NCBI GenBank assembly: GCA_030729785.1
Contig: JANQWS010000023.1
Span: 62,001-126,000 of the forward strand
From: Algoriphagus sp.
Lineage (GTDB): Bacteria > Bacteroidota > Bacteroidia > Cytophagales > Cyclobacteriaceae
Direction of reading: 5' to 3'
Length of the DNA: 64,000 bases
In this document: in pieces, positions 9,781 through 19,913 of the stretch
Position numbering within the stretch: the stretch's first letter is position 1
How the letters are laid out: the number at the start of each line of letters is the position of its first letter
Translations under genes and position numbers: made by a program
The notes under the pieces: generated by a model
What the model saw: only the letters and a program-made list of their open reading frames with translations
What the model was told of the DNA's origin: nothing
The model's database searches: none

Positions 9781-10974
9781 ATGAAAAAAGTAGTTTTAGC
9801 TTACAGTGGTGGATTAGACACCACCTTTTGTGCTCTTCATCTCTCAAAAGACTTGGGGTACGAAGTTCATGCAGTCCTAGTAAATACGGGTGGATTTGGA
9901 GAGCAAGAACTTTTAGCAATTGAACATCGCGCGCATGCTTTGGGCGTTGCTTCCTTTCGACAATTGGATGTAGTTCAAGAATATTACCAGGAAGTAATTC
10001 GCTTCTTAGTTTACGGAAATGTTCTAAAAAATGACACCTACCCCCTTTCTGTTTCCGCAGAACGAATTCTTCAAGCCAAATCAATCGCAGAATATGCACA
10101 ATCCATAGGGGCCAAAGCAATTGCCCACGGTTCTACAGGAGCAGGAAATGATCAGGTACGATTTGATATGATTTTCCAAATACTAGTTCCAGAAGTGGAA
10201 ATCATTACCCCGATTCGTGACCTAAAACTAAGTAGACAAGAAGAGATAGACTATTTAAAAAAGCATGGTGTATCTATGAATTTTGAAAAGGCGGCTTACT
10301 CAGTCAACAAAGGAATTTGGGGTACTTCTGTGGGAGGAAAAGAAACCTTAACTTCTTTAGGTTTTCTTCCAGAGGAGGCATGGCCTACGCCAGTTACGGA
10401 AAGTAATCCAAAAGAAATCAAATTGACTTTTGTTCAAGGAGAAATAAAAGGCATAGATGGAGTTACTTATGCTAACCCTGTTGATGCCATTCTAAAACTT
10501 CAATCTTTAGCTGCTCCCTACGGAATAGGACGAGATATCCATGTAGGAGACACAATTATAGGAATTAAAGGTCGAGTAGGTTTTGAAGCTGCTGCTCCTT
10601 TAATTCTGATTAAAGCACACCAACTAATCGAAAAGCATACTTTAACCAAGTGGCAACTGTATTGGAAAAAACAGTTGTCCGAGTTCTATGGAAATCACCT
10701 CCATGAAGGTCATTTTTTGGATCCAGTAATGCGCAATTTTGAAACGTTCCTAGAAAGCACGCAAGCCCAAGTGACTGGAGAAGTTGCGGTTTTATTACAA
10801 CCTTATCGATTTACTTTGCTTGGAATTACATCCAATCACGACTTAATGTCCGCCAAATTTGGAACCTATGGCGAAATGAATTCTGGATATACTGGCGAGG
10901 ATGTAAAAGGATTTACACGCATATTGGGAAACCAAACGTCTATTTTCCATAAGGTAAAAAAATCAAATGACTAA
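9781..10974 (+). CDS. argG: argininosuccinate synthase
   Basis: VVLAYSGGLDTTFCALHL; GSTGAGNDQVRFD. Confidence 0.95.
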   Translation: MKKVVLAYSGGLDTTFCALHLSKDLGYEVHAVLVNTGGFGEQELLAIEHRAHALGVASFRQLDVVQEYYQEVIRFLVYGNVLKNDTYPLSVSAERILQAKSIAEYAQSIGAKAIAHGSTGAGNDQVRFDMIFQILVPEVEIITPIRDLKLSRQEEIDYLKKHGVSMNFEKAAYSVNKGIWGTSVGGKETLTSLGFLPEEAWPTPVTESNPKEIKLTFVQGEIKGIDGVTYANPVDAILKLQSLAAPYGIGRDIHVGDTIIGIKGRVGFEAAAPLILIKAHQLIEKHTLTKWQLYWKKQLSEFYGNHLHEGHFLDPVMRNFETFLESTQAQVTGEVAVLLQPYRFTLLGITSNHDLMSAKFGTYGEMNSGYTGEDVKGFTRILGNQTSIFHKVKKSND

Positions 10975-11935
10975 AATCAAAACAGCAATTATAGGAGCCG
11001 CGGGGTACACTGGGGCTGAGCTTGTTCGGCTTTTGGTGCATCATCCCGCTTGCGAACTAGTATGTCTCTATTCCTCCAGCCAAAAAGGCAAACGTATTGA
11101 TGAATTGCATGGTGATTTAATTGGGGATTGCGACCTTCTATTTACAGATGTAGTTCCACATTCTGGATTAGATGCGGTTTTTTTATGCTTACCACATGGC
11201 GAGGCTACCTCGTTTCTCAAACAACATTCATTTTCAGATACAACTGTCCTTATTGACTTATCCACTGATTTCCGAAATGAATCCGCTGGATTTGTTTATG
11301 GTTTACCAGAAGTGAATGCACATAAAGTAAAAACAGCAAAACGAATTGCTAATCCTGGCTGCTTTGCAACAGCGATTCAATTGGCATTAGCTCCGGCAAT
11401 TCAAAAAAATTGGGTTCAGGGCCCTATTCATGTCACAGGCATTACGGGTAGTACAGGTGCAGGTAAAAGTTTAACCGAAACCTCTCACTTTAGCTATAGA
11501 ACAAACAACCTATCAGTTTATAAACTTTTCAATCATCAGCACCTTCAAGAAATTAAGCAAACCTTTCAACAGCTTAATCCTGAGGCAAAAGAAGAAATTC
11601 TATTTGTTCCCTACCGAGGAAATTTTTCAAGAGGAATTTGGATTACTGCCTATTTCCCTTTTACTGGAACAACGGAAATGGCCATAAATTACTACAAGGA
11701 ATTCTATTCTCAAGCAGTATTTACCCACGTTACAGAAGGTGAACTTGATCTAAAGAAAGTAATAAACACAAATAAGTGCCTCCTTTCCTTACAGGTTCAA
11801 AACGGTCAATTGATTATTTATTCAGCAGTGGATAACCTCTTAAAAGGAGCTTCGGGGCAGGCGGTTCAAAACTTTAACCTTGCTTTTGGATTAGAAGAAA
11901 AAATGGGTTTGAATTTAAAATCTGTTGTTTATTAA
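10967..11935 (+). CDS. argC: N-acetyl-gamma-glutamyl-phosphate reductase
   Basis: AAGYTGAELVRLLVHHP; ANPGCFATAIQLALAP. Confidence 0.95.
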   Translation: MTKIKTAIIGAAGYTGAELVRLLVHHPACELVCLYSSSQKGKRIDELHGDLIGDCDLLFTDVVPHSGLDAVFLCLPHGEATSFLKQHSFSDTTVLIDLSTDFRNESAGFVYGLPEVNAHKVKTAKRIANPGCFATAIQLALAPAIQKNWVQGPIHVTGITGSTGAGKSLTETSHFSYRTNNLSVYKLFNHQHLQEIKQTFQQLNPEAKEEILFVPYRGNFSRGIWITAYFPFTGTTEMAINYYKEFYSQAVFTHVTEGELDLKKVINTNKCLLSLQVQNGQLIIYSAVDNLLKGASGQAVQNFNLAFGLEEKMGLNLKSVVY

Positions 11936-11973
11936 GTTAATATTCTTGCAGTCACTTCACTTGAATAGAAAAA

Positions 11974-13116
11974 ATGAAATTATTCGATGTTTATCCCCTC
12001 ATTCCAGTAAACCTTGTTAAAGCTAAAGGAAGCCGTTTGTGGGATGACCAGGGTCAAGAATATTTGGATTTATATGGAGGACATGCGGTCATCTCTATCG
12101 GACATAGCCATCCGCATTATGTGCAGCGCATCACAGAGCAAGTTGAGCAACTAGGCTTTTATTCCAACTCGATTCAAATCCCTTTACAGCAAGCATTAGC
12201 TACCAAATTGGCTGAATTATCTTGTCTTCACGAATACCAGTTGTTTTTGGTCAATTCAGGTGCAGAGGCAAATGAAAATGCCCTAAAAATGGCTTCATTT
12301 GTTACCAATAAATCTGGTTTTATTGCATTTTCTGGATCCTTCCATGGCCGTACTTCTGCAGCAGTAGCCTTGACAGATAATGCCAAGTTAGTGGCTCCTT
12401 GCAATGAAAGAGATGATTTTTATATTTTGCCTTTAGGTGATTTAGAAGCAGTAGAAAAAATACTGGCTACACAATCCATTGCAGGAATTCTAATTGAAGG
12501 GATTCAAGGAGTAGGTGGTATTCAAGTACCAGAATCCAATTTTCTCCTAGGCCTTCAAAAATTAGCCAAAACCTATGGTGCTAAATTAATCCTTGATGAA
12601 GTACAATCGGGATATGGCCGAACAGGTCGTTTTTTTGCACACCAATGGGTAGATGGCTTGGAACCCGATTTAATTACAATTGCTAAGGGAATGGGGAATG
12701 GATTTCCTATTGGTGGACTATTACTTTCTCCAGATTTTAAGGCAAGCTACGGATTGTTAGGAACTACCTTTGGTGGAAACCATTTAGCTTGTGCAGCAGG
12801 TCTTGCGGTCCTAGAAGTTTTAGAAAAAGAACACTTACAGAAAAAGGCATTGGAATTGGGCACAAAACTCATAGCTGAATTACTTACACTACCGGGAATA
12901 ACTGCTGTACGAGGGAAGGGATTAATGATTGGGTTTGATTTAAACCAAGATGCAGGTCCTATTCGTAGCCTCTTGGTATCAAAATACAAGATTTTCACGG
13001 GTTCTGCTGCAAAGAAAGAAACAATTCGTCTATTGCCTCCTCTGACTATTACTTGGGAGGAGCTCGCTTCATTTGTAAGCGCTTTAAAAGATGCATTAAA
13101 CTCACATTCTCATTAA
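11974..13116 (+). CDS. argD: acetylornithine/succinylornithine aminotransferase
   Basis: NSGAEANENALKMA; LILDEVQSGYGRTGRFFAHQ; ITIAKGMGNGFPIGG. Confidence 0.93.
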   Translation: MKLFDVYPLIPVNLVKAKGSRLWDDQGQEYLDLYGGHAVISIGHSHPHYVQRITEQVEQLGFYSNSIQIPLQQALATKLAELSCLHEYQLFLVNSGAEANENALKMASFVTNKSGFIAFSGSFHGRTSAAVALTDNAKLVAPCNERDDFYILPLGDLEAVEKILATQSIAGILIEGIQGVGGIQVPESNFLLGLQKLAKTYGAKLILDEVQSGYGRTGRFFAHQWVDGLEPDLITIAKGMGNGFPIGGLLLSPDFKASYGLLGTTFGGNHLACAAGLAVLEVLEKEHLQKKALELGTKLIAELLTLPGITAVRGKGLMIGFDLNQDAGPIRSLLVSKYKIFTGSAAKKETIRLLPPLTITWEELASFVSALKDALNSHSH

Positions 13117-13128
13117 ATTCGCTGATCA

Positions 13129-14073
13129 ATGAATCATTTTTATAAGTTTGAATCCAAAGAAATCGGTCAAGAATTACTGGAGTTAGCCACTTTATACAAG
13201 GCAAATCCTACCCTTCATTCAAGCAAAGGCAAAGGAAAGCGAATTGGATGTATTTTTTTAAATCCTTCTCTTAGAACACGTGTATCTACACAAATAGCTG
13301 CCCAGCAACTCGGCATGGAAGCCATCGTATTGAATATGGATAAGGAGGGTTGGGCTCTAGAAATGAAAGATGGAGCACTTATGAATGGGAGCACTGTGGA
13401 GCACATCAAAGATGCTGCAGGAGTTTTGGGTTCTTATTTTGACATTTTAGCACTTCGTGCATTTCCTACTTTAACCCAAAAGGAAGAAGATATTTCCGAT
13501 TTTGTATTCCATCAATTTGTGAACTATTCTCGGATTCCAGTGATTAGTTTAGAATCTGCTATTCGCCATCCATTGCAGAGTTTGGCAGATCAACTGACCA
13601 TTCAAGAATTAACTCAAAAAGAAAAAAAACCAAAAGTAGTACTCACTTGGGGCCCACACATAAAAGCAATTCCGCATGCTGTAGCCAACAGCTTTGCAGA
13701 ATGGACCTTAGGAATGGGACATGATTTGACCATTTGTCATCCTGAAGGATACGAGCTAGACCCTATCTTCACTCATGGCGCATTAATTACCACCAAGCAA
13801 GAAGAGGCGCTAGAGCAAGCAGATTTTGTTTATGTGAAAAATTGGTCTTCTTACAAGGACTATGGGAAGATTTTGACTACGGATCCCTCTTGGATGTTGA
13901 CAGAAGCGCATTTTAAGAATGCTCCTCAAGCCAAAATCATGCATTGTTTGCCTGTCCGGAGAAACGTAGAGCTTTCCGATGAACTTCTAGATGGACCTCG
14001 TTCCTTGGTACAGCAACAAGCCTTCAATAGAATCTATGCCGCACAAGCGGTCCTCAGTAAACTTCTCCCTTAA
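13129..14073 (+). CDS. argF': N-acetyl/N-succinyl-ornithine carbamoyltransferase (ArgF')
   Basis: FLNPSLRTRVST; RHPLQSLADQLTI; MHCLPVRRNVELSDELLDG. Confidence 0.9.
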   Translation: MNHFYKFESKEIGQELLELATLYKANPTLHSSKGKGKRIGCIFLNPSLRTRVSTQIAAQQLGMEAIVLNMDKEGWALEMKDGALMNGSTVEHIKDAAGVLGSYFDILALRAFPTLTQKEEDISDFVFHQFVNYSRIPVISLESAIRHPLQSLADQLTIQELTQKEKKPKVVLTWGPHIKAIPHAVANSFAEWTLGMGHDLTICHPEGYELDPIFTHGALITTKQEEALEQADFVYVKNWSSYKDYGKILTTDPSWMLTEAHFKNAPQAKIMHCLPVRRNVELSDELLDGPRSLVQQQAFNRIYAAQAVLSKLLP

Positions 14074-14095
14074 ATTTTCTTAAATTCACCTGTTT

Positions 14096-14896
14096 ATGAA
14101 AATATCTATCATCAAAATCGGAGGAAATGTAATTGACTATCCTGAAAAGCTGGAGGAGTTTTTAAGCATTTTTGCCAAAGTTCCAGGCTTTAAAATCTTG
14201 GTACATGGTGGTGGAGTAATGGCGTCTCGTTTTGGGGAAAGTATGGGGATAATGCCTGAAATGATAGATGGTCGGAGAATCACCGACAAGGACACCTTAG
14301 ATATGGTAACGATGGTCTATGCAGGCTTAATCAGTAAAACTGTAGTGGCTAAACTTCAAGCGCTTAAAGTGAATGCAATTGGACTGACAGGTGCTGATGG
14401 AAACCTAATACGTTCAGTTAAGCGCCCTGTTCGTGGAATAGACTATGGCTTTGTAGGTGATATTCAGGAGGTAAACACGACTTTATTTCAACAATTACTT
14501 CAAATAGGTGTATTGCCTGTTGTGAATGCAATCACACACGACAAAAAAGGGCAGTTATTAAATACCAACGCCGATTCCATAGCGTCCGCCCTTGCTACAA
14601 GTTTGGCTGAAGAGCACCATGTGGATTTGTACTTTTGTTTCAACAAGCAAGGTGTACTTATTGATGAAAATAATGAGCAATCCATCATTCCACTGATTAA
14701 TGAGGACATTTACAGCGAACTACGGAAGGAAAATGTAATTCATTCTGGAATGATTCCTAAGCTTGACAACGCCTTTGAAGCCCTTAAACAAGGCGTTCAA
14801 CGTGTTTGGATTGGGAAAGCAGAAAATTTAATGATGGCTGTAAAAGGAAAGACAGCTGGAACTATCATTGAGCGACAACGTTACGATCTGTACTAA
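14096..14896 (+). CDS. argB: acetylglutamate kinase
   Basis: IIKIGGNVI...ILVHGGG...DGRRITDKDTLDMVTMVYAGLISK. Confidence 0.93.
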   Translation: MKISIIKIGGNVIDYPEKLEEFLSIFAKVPGFKILVHGGGVMASRFGESMGIMPEMIDGRRITDKDTLDMVTMVYAGLISKTVVAKLQALKVNAIGLTGADGNLIRSVKRPVRGIDYGFVGDIQEVNTTLFQQLLQIGVLPVVNAITHDKKGQLLNTNADSIASALATSLAEEHHVDLYFCFNKQGVLIDENNEQSIIPLINEDIYSELRKENVIHSGMIPKLDNAFEALKQGVQRVWIGKAENLMMAVKGKTAGTIIERQRYDLY

Positions 14897-15963
14897 TGGA
14901 TAACCTTGGAAAAGAAGCCGTTAGCTTATTAAAAAAATTGATTTCAATTTCTTCCTTTTCGAAATTTGAAGAAAATACTGCTTCAGAAATCAATAAATTT
15001 TTTAAAAAGAAAGGGGTGCAAACCCAAACTTCAGGAAATAATGTTTGGGCCTTTGCCAATCCTTACCAGGAAAAACTACCCACTGTATGGTTAAATTCCC
15101 ACCACGATACAGTAAAACCAGCATTAGGCTATACCAAAGATCCATTCACCCCCATTGAAGTTGATGGAAAATTATACGGTTTGGGTTCAAATGATGCAGG
15201 GGGACCTTTAGTAGCATTAATTGCATCTTTTTGCCATTTTATTGGTAAACCATTGCCTTTTAATTTATTACTTATTGCTTCAGCCGAAGAAGAAATTTCT
15301 GGATCGAATGGCATCAGTAGTCTACTTTCTATCCTCCCTCCTGCCGAATTAGTACTTGTTGGGGAACCTACTCAAATGAAATTAGCTGTAGCAGAAAAAG
15401 GCTTGCTCGTTTTGGAAGGTACTATTAAAGGAAAAGCAGGACATGCTGCACGAGAAGAAGGAGTGAATGCCATCTACCTCGCTTTGAATGATTTGATTAA
15501 AATAAAGGAGTATCAATTCAAGAAGATTTCTCCTTTTTTAGGTCCCTCCAAGCTGTCCTGTACCATTATTCATGCTGGGGAACAGCACAATCGGGTTCCT
15601 GAAATTTGTTCGTATGTTTTGGATATTCGAATGAACGAACTGTACACACATGAGGAAATAATTGACGAGTTAAATAAAGAGTTAACTGCAGAATTGGTAC
15701 CAAGAAGTACGCGGCTTCGTTCTTCATTTCTTCCAGAAAATCATGCACTACAGCAGGTTGCAAAAAAATTAGGATTGGAAATGTTTGGAAGCCCCACCCT
15801 ATCGGATCAAGCGTTAATTCCCTATCCTTCAGCAAAAATTGGACCTGGAGATTCTGCAAGATCCCATACTGCCGATGAGTTTATTTACATTCAAGAATTG
15901 GAAGAAAGTATCCCCCTTTACATATCGATTTTAGAGCAGTATGCTGCTTTACGAGGCCATTAA
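14896..15963 (+). CDS. argE: M20 family deacylase, ArgE-type
   Basis: WLNSHHDTVKPALGYTKDPF...GLGSNDAGG; start overlaps argB stop. Confidence 0.88.
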   Translation: MDNLGKEAVSLLKKLISISSFSKFEENTASEINKFFKKKGVQTQTSGNNVWAFANPYQEKLPTVWLNSHHDTVKPALGYTKDPFTPIEVDGKLYGLGSNDAGGPLVALIASFCHFIGKPLPFNLLLIASAEEEISGSNGISSLLSILPPAELVLVGEPTQMKLAVAEKGLLVLEGTIKGKAGHAAREEGVNAIYLALNDLIKIKEYQFKKISPFLGPSKLSCTIIHAGEQHNRVPEICSYVLDIRMNELYTHEEIIDELNKELTAELVPRSTRLRSSFLPENHALQQVAKKLGLEMFGSPTLSDQALIPYPSAKIGPGDSARSHTADEFIYIQELEESIPLYISILEQYAALRGH

Positions 15964-15977
15964 AAAAATAAGGTGCA

Positions 15978-17318
15978 ATGAAACTTTGGCAAAAAACAAG
16001 TACTAGCAAACAAGAGGTAGAACAATTTACTGTAGGAAATGATCCACTTTTTGATATTCTTTTGGCTCCCTACGATGTGCTAGGTTCAATGGCCCATGCC
16101 ACCATGCTTTGCAGTATTGGTTTAGTTAGCCAAAAAGAAAATGAATTACTTCAAAAAGGGCTAAAAGAAATTTTTGAAGAAATTAGAGCTGGGAAATTTG
16201 AAATAGAAACAGGAGTTGAGGACGTACATTCCCAGGTTGAAGTATTACTTACACGACGGTATGGAGAAGTTGGAAAAAAACTCCATAGCGGACGAAGTAG
16301 AAACGATCAAGTTCTAGTTGATTTAAAATTATTTTATAGAGAAGAAATTCGAGATATCGTACGAGAAATCCGTGCTTTGGGAGACCGACTATTGGCATTA
16401 GCAGAAGCTCACAAAGGAGATCTAATGCCAGGATACACCCATACTCAATTAGCGATGCCCTCCTCTTTTGGATTGTGGTTTGCCTCCTTTGCAGAAAGCC
16501 TAAGTGAAGACTTAAATTTATTACAAGTTGCCTTTGAATTAAGCAATAAGAACCCGCTAGGATCTGCTGCCGGTTATGGATCTAGCTTTCCATTAAACAG
16601 AACATTAACTACAAAATTGTTAGGTTTTGCAGATTTACATCACAATGTGATCAATGCCCAGAATGCTAGAGGGAAAACCGAGCGAACCCTAGGATTTGCG
16701 GTTGCGGGATTAGCGGGAACGCTCAACAAATTGGCAGCTGATGTTTGTTTGTTTTGCAACCAACATTTTGCGTTTATTTCTTTTCCAGATGAGTTGACCA
16801 CTGGATCAAGCATCATGCCCCACAAAAAAAATCCTGATGTTTTCGAATTAATCCGCGCAAAAACTAATCAATTGCAAGGATTGCCCAATTCGATTAACTT
16901 GATGTTAACTAACTTGACTACTGGATATCATCGTGATTTACAGCTTTTGAAAGAAGCTGTTTTTCCTGCCCTAACTACACTCAAGTCCTGTTTAGAAATG
17001 AGCACATTCATGCTTGAGTCGATTGAAATTCGAAAGAATATTCTCAATGATTCTTTTTACCAACACCTTTTTTCAGTGGAATCTGTAAATGAATTGGTAT
17101 TAAAAGGAGTTCCCTTTCGAGATGCTTACAAACAAATAGGTGCAAAGATTGAATCCAATGATTTTTCTCCAAACCAAGAAAAAGTCGAGCATACCCATGA
17201 AGGCAGCATAGGAAATCTTTGTTTGGAAGAAATTCAATTTAAATTGACTCAAGCAGAAGCAGATTTTGATTTTTCGAAGATGGATCAAGCATTTGAAAAT
17301 CTTTTGAAAATCAACTAA
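15978..17318 (+). CDS. argH: argininosuccinate lyase
   Basis: GKKLHSGRSRNDQV; TTGSSIMPHKKNPDVFELIRAK. Confidence 0.95.
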   Translation: MKLWQKTSTSKQEVEQFTVGNDPLFDILLAPYDVLGSMAHATMLCSIGLVSQKENELLQKGLKEIFEEIRAGKFEIETGVEDVHSQVEVLLTRRYGEVGKKLHSGRSRNDQVLVDLKLFYREEIRDIVREIRALGDRLLALAEAHKGDLMPGYTHTQLAMPSSFGLWFASFAESLSEDLNLLQVAFELSNKNPLGSAAGYGSSFPLNRTLTTKLLGFADLHHNVINAQNARGKTERTLGFAVAGLAGTLNKLAADVCLFCNQHFAFISFPDELTTGSSIMPHKKNPDVFELIRAKTNQLQGLPNSINLMLTNLTTGYHRDLQLLKEAVFPALTTLKSCLEMSTFMLESIEIRKNILNDSFYQHLFSVESVNELVLKGVPFRDAYKQIGAKIESNDFSPNQEKVEHTHEGSIGNLCLEEIQFKLTQAEADFDFSKMDQAFENLLKIN

Positions 17319-17324
17319 TCTGTT

Positions 17325-17478
17325 GATCCGCTTTGCCACTAGTAACCAAAGAAAAGTAATGTTTGAAATTCATTTAGGTGAGTTGTGGTCTGTGAACTGC
17401 CTGTAGACTGCGGTCTGTCGACGATTATCCGCAGTACTTCAACTAGACTTCAAGCTTTTGGTGTGATTGCGGATAATC
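17325..17478 (-). repeat. dispersed MITE/REP-like element, copy A (minus orientation)
   Basis: GATCCGC...GCGGATAATC ends; internal GATTATCCGCAG; reverse complement aligns by eye to the copy at 51016-51197. Confidence 0.75.
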
Positions 17479-17647
17479 ATATCATCTAACTATAGCTTGC
17501 CCCCCTACTCAACAGCCCCCTTTCTTTTAAAAAAATTGCGACGATTTAAAATTTAGGTAGGGGATTCGAAACATGCAACTATTAATTTAGTTTACAGGTT
17601 GTAGAAGATTATCTTATAACAAAGCTTTCTTTTCTGTAAACTTGCAT

Positions 17648-19189
17648 ATGGATACTCGGTTTCGTTCTACCTTCCCTAGCGACCTCAAGTCAAGTTTAGT
17701 AGTTTTTTTAGTTGCCCTACCTCTTTGTTTAGGCATAGCAGTAGCAAGTGGCGCACCTCCTATGTCTGGTCTATTAGCAGGGATAGTTGGAGGTATTGTC
17801 GTAGGTGCATTTTCTAAGTCGTCTGTTGCAGTAAGTGGACCAGCAGCAGGTCTTACAGTTATCGTTTTGGACTCCATCACCAGCTTAGGTTCTTTCCCAT
17901 TATTTTTGGGAGCGCTAGTGGTAGCAGGGATCCTTCAATTCATTTTTGGAGTCGCAAAAGCGGGTGTATTGGGCTACTATTTTCCGAATGCAGTGATTAA
18001 AGGAATGCTCACCGCTATTGGATTAATTTTAATATTAAAACAAATCCCACATGCCTTGGGGTATGACAAAGACTTCTTAGGAGATTTTGCCTTTCAACAA
18101 GCTGATCAGCACAACACTTTTTCAGAGATTTACTATGCTTTCATCTATTTTAGCCCAGGGGCAATTCCAATTGTCCTGCTTGCATTGGGATTAATTTTAT
18201 TTTTTGAAAAACCTTCGATCAAGAAACATCGCGTCCTCGGAGTGGTACCCGGTGCATTATGGGCTGTGCTTTCAAGTATTGGACTTAATGCTTTCTACAA
18301 AAAATATAAACCTGAGTGGGTATTGGACAACGAGCACTTAGTCACAATTCCATCCTTATCGAGTTGGCAAGAACTTCCAACTTTACTTACTTTTCCTAAT
18401 TTTGATTTACTTTTTGAAAGTAGTTTCTGGCTAATCGCATTCACACTTGCCTTAATTGGAAGCATCGAAACCTTATTATCTATTGAAGCCGGAGACAAAA
18501 TGGATCCTTACAAACGGACCACTCCCGCAAGCAGAGAACTAATGGCTCAAGGAATTGGGAACACCGTCTCTGGTTTTATTGGAGGATTACCGATAACGGC
18601 AGTTATTGTCCGGACCTCCGCCAATATTGAATCAGGAGCACGAAGCAAATGGTCTACAATTTTTCACGGTTTTTTATTACTGGCCCTCGTGCTAAGCATT
18701 CCGGGACTGCTAAATCAAATTCCTTTAAGCGGGCTAGCCGCTGTTCTCCTAGTGGTGGGCTACAAACTAGCAAAGCCTAGTTTATTTTTAAAAGAGTATC
18801 ATAAAGGCTGGAATCAATTTTTGCCTTTTTTGGTGACCATTACTGCAATTTTACTTACTGATTTATTACTAGGCATTGGAATTGGATTGGTCGTGGGATT
18901 ATTTTTTGTCATCAAAACTAATTTTCATCGTGCCATTCAGGTTACAGAGCGAAAAGGGAATTACTTAGTCAAACTTCAAAAGGACGTTTCGTTCTTGAAC
19001 AAAGGCCCGTTGATGAAAGAATTAAGCCAAATTCCAGATGGCAGTAAGGTTGTTTTAAATGCCACTATGGCGAGGTTTATAGATCATGATATCCAAGAGG
19101 TTTTGAATGATTTCATTGCCTCTACAGCCACTAAAGACATTACCTTATTGATTGAAGGCTATACTTACCACGAAATAGAAAAAAAATGA
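17648..19189 (+). CDS. SulP-family anion/bicarbonate transporter
   Basis: LPLCLGIAVASGAPPMSGLLAGIVGGIVVG; SGPAAGLTVIVL; multi-TM. Confidence 0.88.
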   Translation: MDTRFRSTFPSDLKSSLVVFLVALPLCLGIAVASGAPPMSGLLAGIVGGIVVGAFSKSSVAVSGPAAGLTVIVLDSITSLGSFPLFLGALVVAGILQFIFGVAKAGVLGYYFPNAVIKGMLTAIGLILILKQIPHALGYDKDFLGDFAFQQADQHNTFSEIYYAFIYFSPGAIPIVLLALGLILFFEKPSIKKHRVLGVVPGALWAVLSSIGLNAFYKKYKPEWVLDNEHLVTIPSLSSWQELPTLLTFPNFDLLFESSFWLIAFTLALIGSIETLLSIEAGDKMDPYKRTTPASRELMAQGIGNTVSGFIGGLPITAVIVRTSANIESGARSKWSTIFHGFLLLALVLSIPGLLNQIPLSGLAAVLLVVGYKLAKPSLFLKEYHKGWNQFLPFLVTITAILLTDLLLGIGIGLVVGLFFVIKTNFHRAIQVTERKGNYLVKLQKDVSFLNKGPLMKELSQIPDGSKVVLNATMARFIDHDIQEVLNDFIASTATKDITLLIEGYTYHEIEKK

Positions 19190-19827
19190 ATCCATACGAA
19201 AAATTATTGCTCCAAAACAAAGCTTGGTCTGAAGAGAAGCTTCACGTTGACAAAGACTTTTTTAATCGGCTTTCTCATCAACAAAAGCCAAAATTCTTAT
19301 GGATAGGATGTTCGGACAGCCGTGTACCTGCCAATGAAATTACAGGCACTGACCCTGGGGAAGTGTTTGTACACCGAAATATTGCGAACATGGTGGTGCA
19401 CACCGATTTAAATTTATTGGCAGTGTTGCAATATGCAGTGGAAGTTTTAGAGGTTGACCACATTATAGTTTGTGGTCACTATGGATGCGGGGGAATTGAA
19501 GCCGCCTTGGGAAATAAAAGTTTTGGACTGATCAATAAGTGGTTACGAAATATTAAGGAAGTCTATAAAATCTACCAAGCTGAAATAGACGCCTTAACCG
19601 ACCATATGGATCGGGTAAATCGGCTAGTTGAGTTAAATGTATTGGAACAGTGCCAAGATCTCATCAAAACGTCAATCATTCAAAAATCTTGGCAAAACAG
19701 AAAATCTCCTGAAATACATGGGTGGGTTTATGGACTCAATAATGGCTTGGTGAATGAATTGACCACTATAAAGCCAAATATTGACGCGATACACCCTATT
19801 TTTAGATATACCGAAGGTAATTTATAG
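19186..19827 (+). CDS. can: beta-carbonic anhydrase
   Basis: WIGCSDSRVPANEI...VFVHRNIANMV...IIVCGHYGCGGIEAAL. Confidence 0.93.
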   Translation: MNPYEKLLLQNKAWSEEKLHVDKDFFNRLSHQQKPKFLWIGCSDSRVPANEITGTDPGEVFVHRNIANMVVHTDLNLLAVLQYAVEVLEVDHIIVCGHYGCGGIEAALGNKSFGLINKWLRNIKEVYKIYQAEIDALTDHMDRVNRLVELNVLEQCQDLIKTSIIQKSWQNRKSPEIHGWVYGLNNGLVNELTTIKPNIDAIHPIFRYTEGNL

Positions 19828-19913
19828 TCTTGAGGCCCGAAAAAATTGATTGATTTAGGTTTCGAGCTGAAAGGTTCAATTGGATTTCTTAATTTTCCGA
19901 CGATTATTTATCC

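Noticed and set aside
17325-17478. Repeat copies considered as CRISPR or attachment sites
   Set aside because: Copies are scattered, not regularly spaced, occur in both orientations, and no cas or integrase genes are present.
19828-19913. Possible SAM riboswitch upstream of metX
   Set aside because: The gap is only 86 nt and I could not recognise a SAM-I or SAM-II consensus or pseudoknot by eye.
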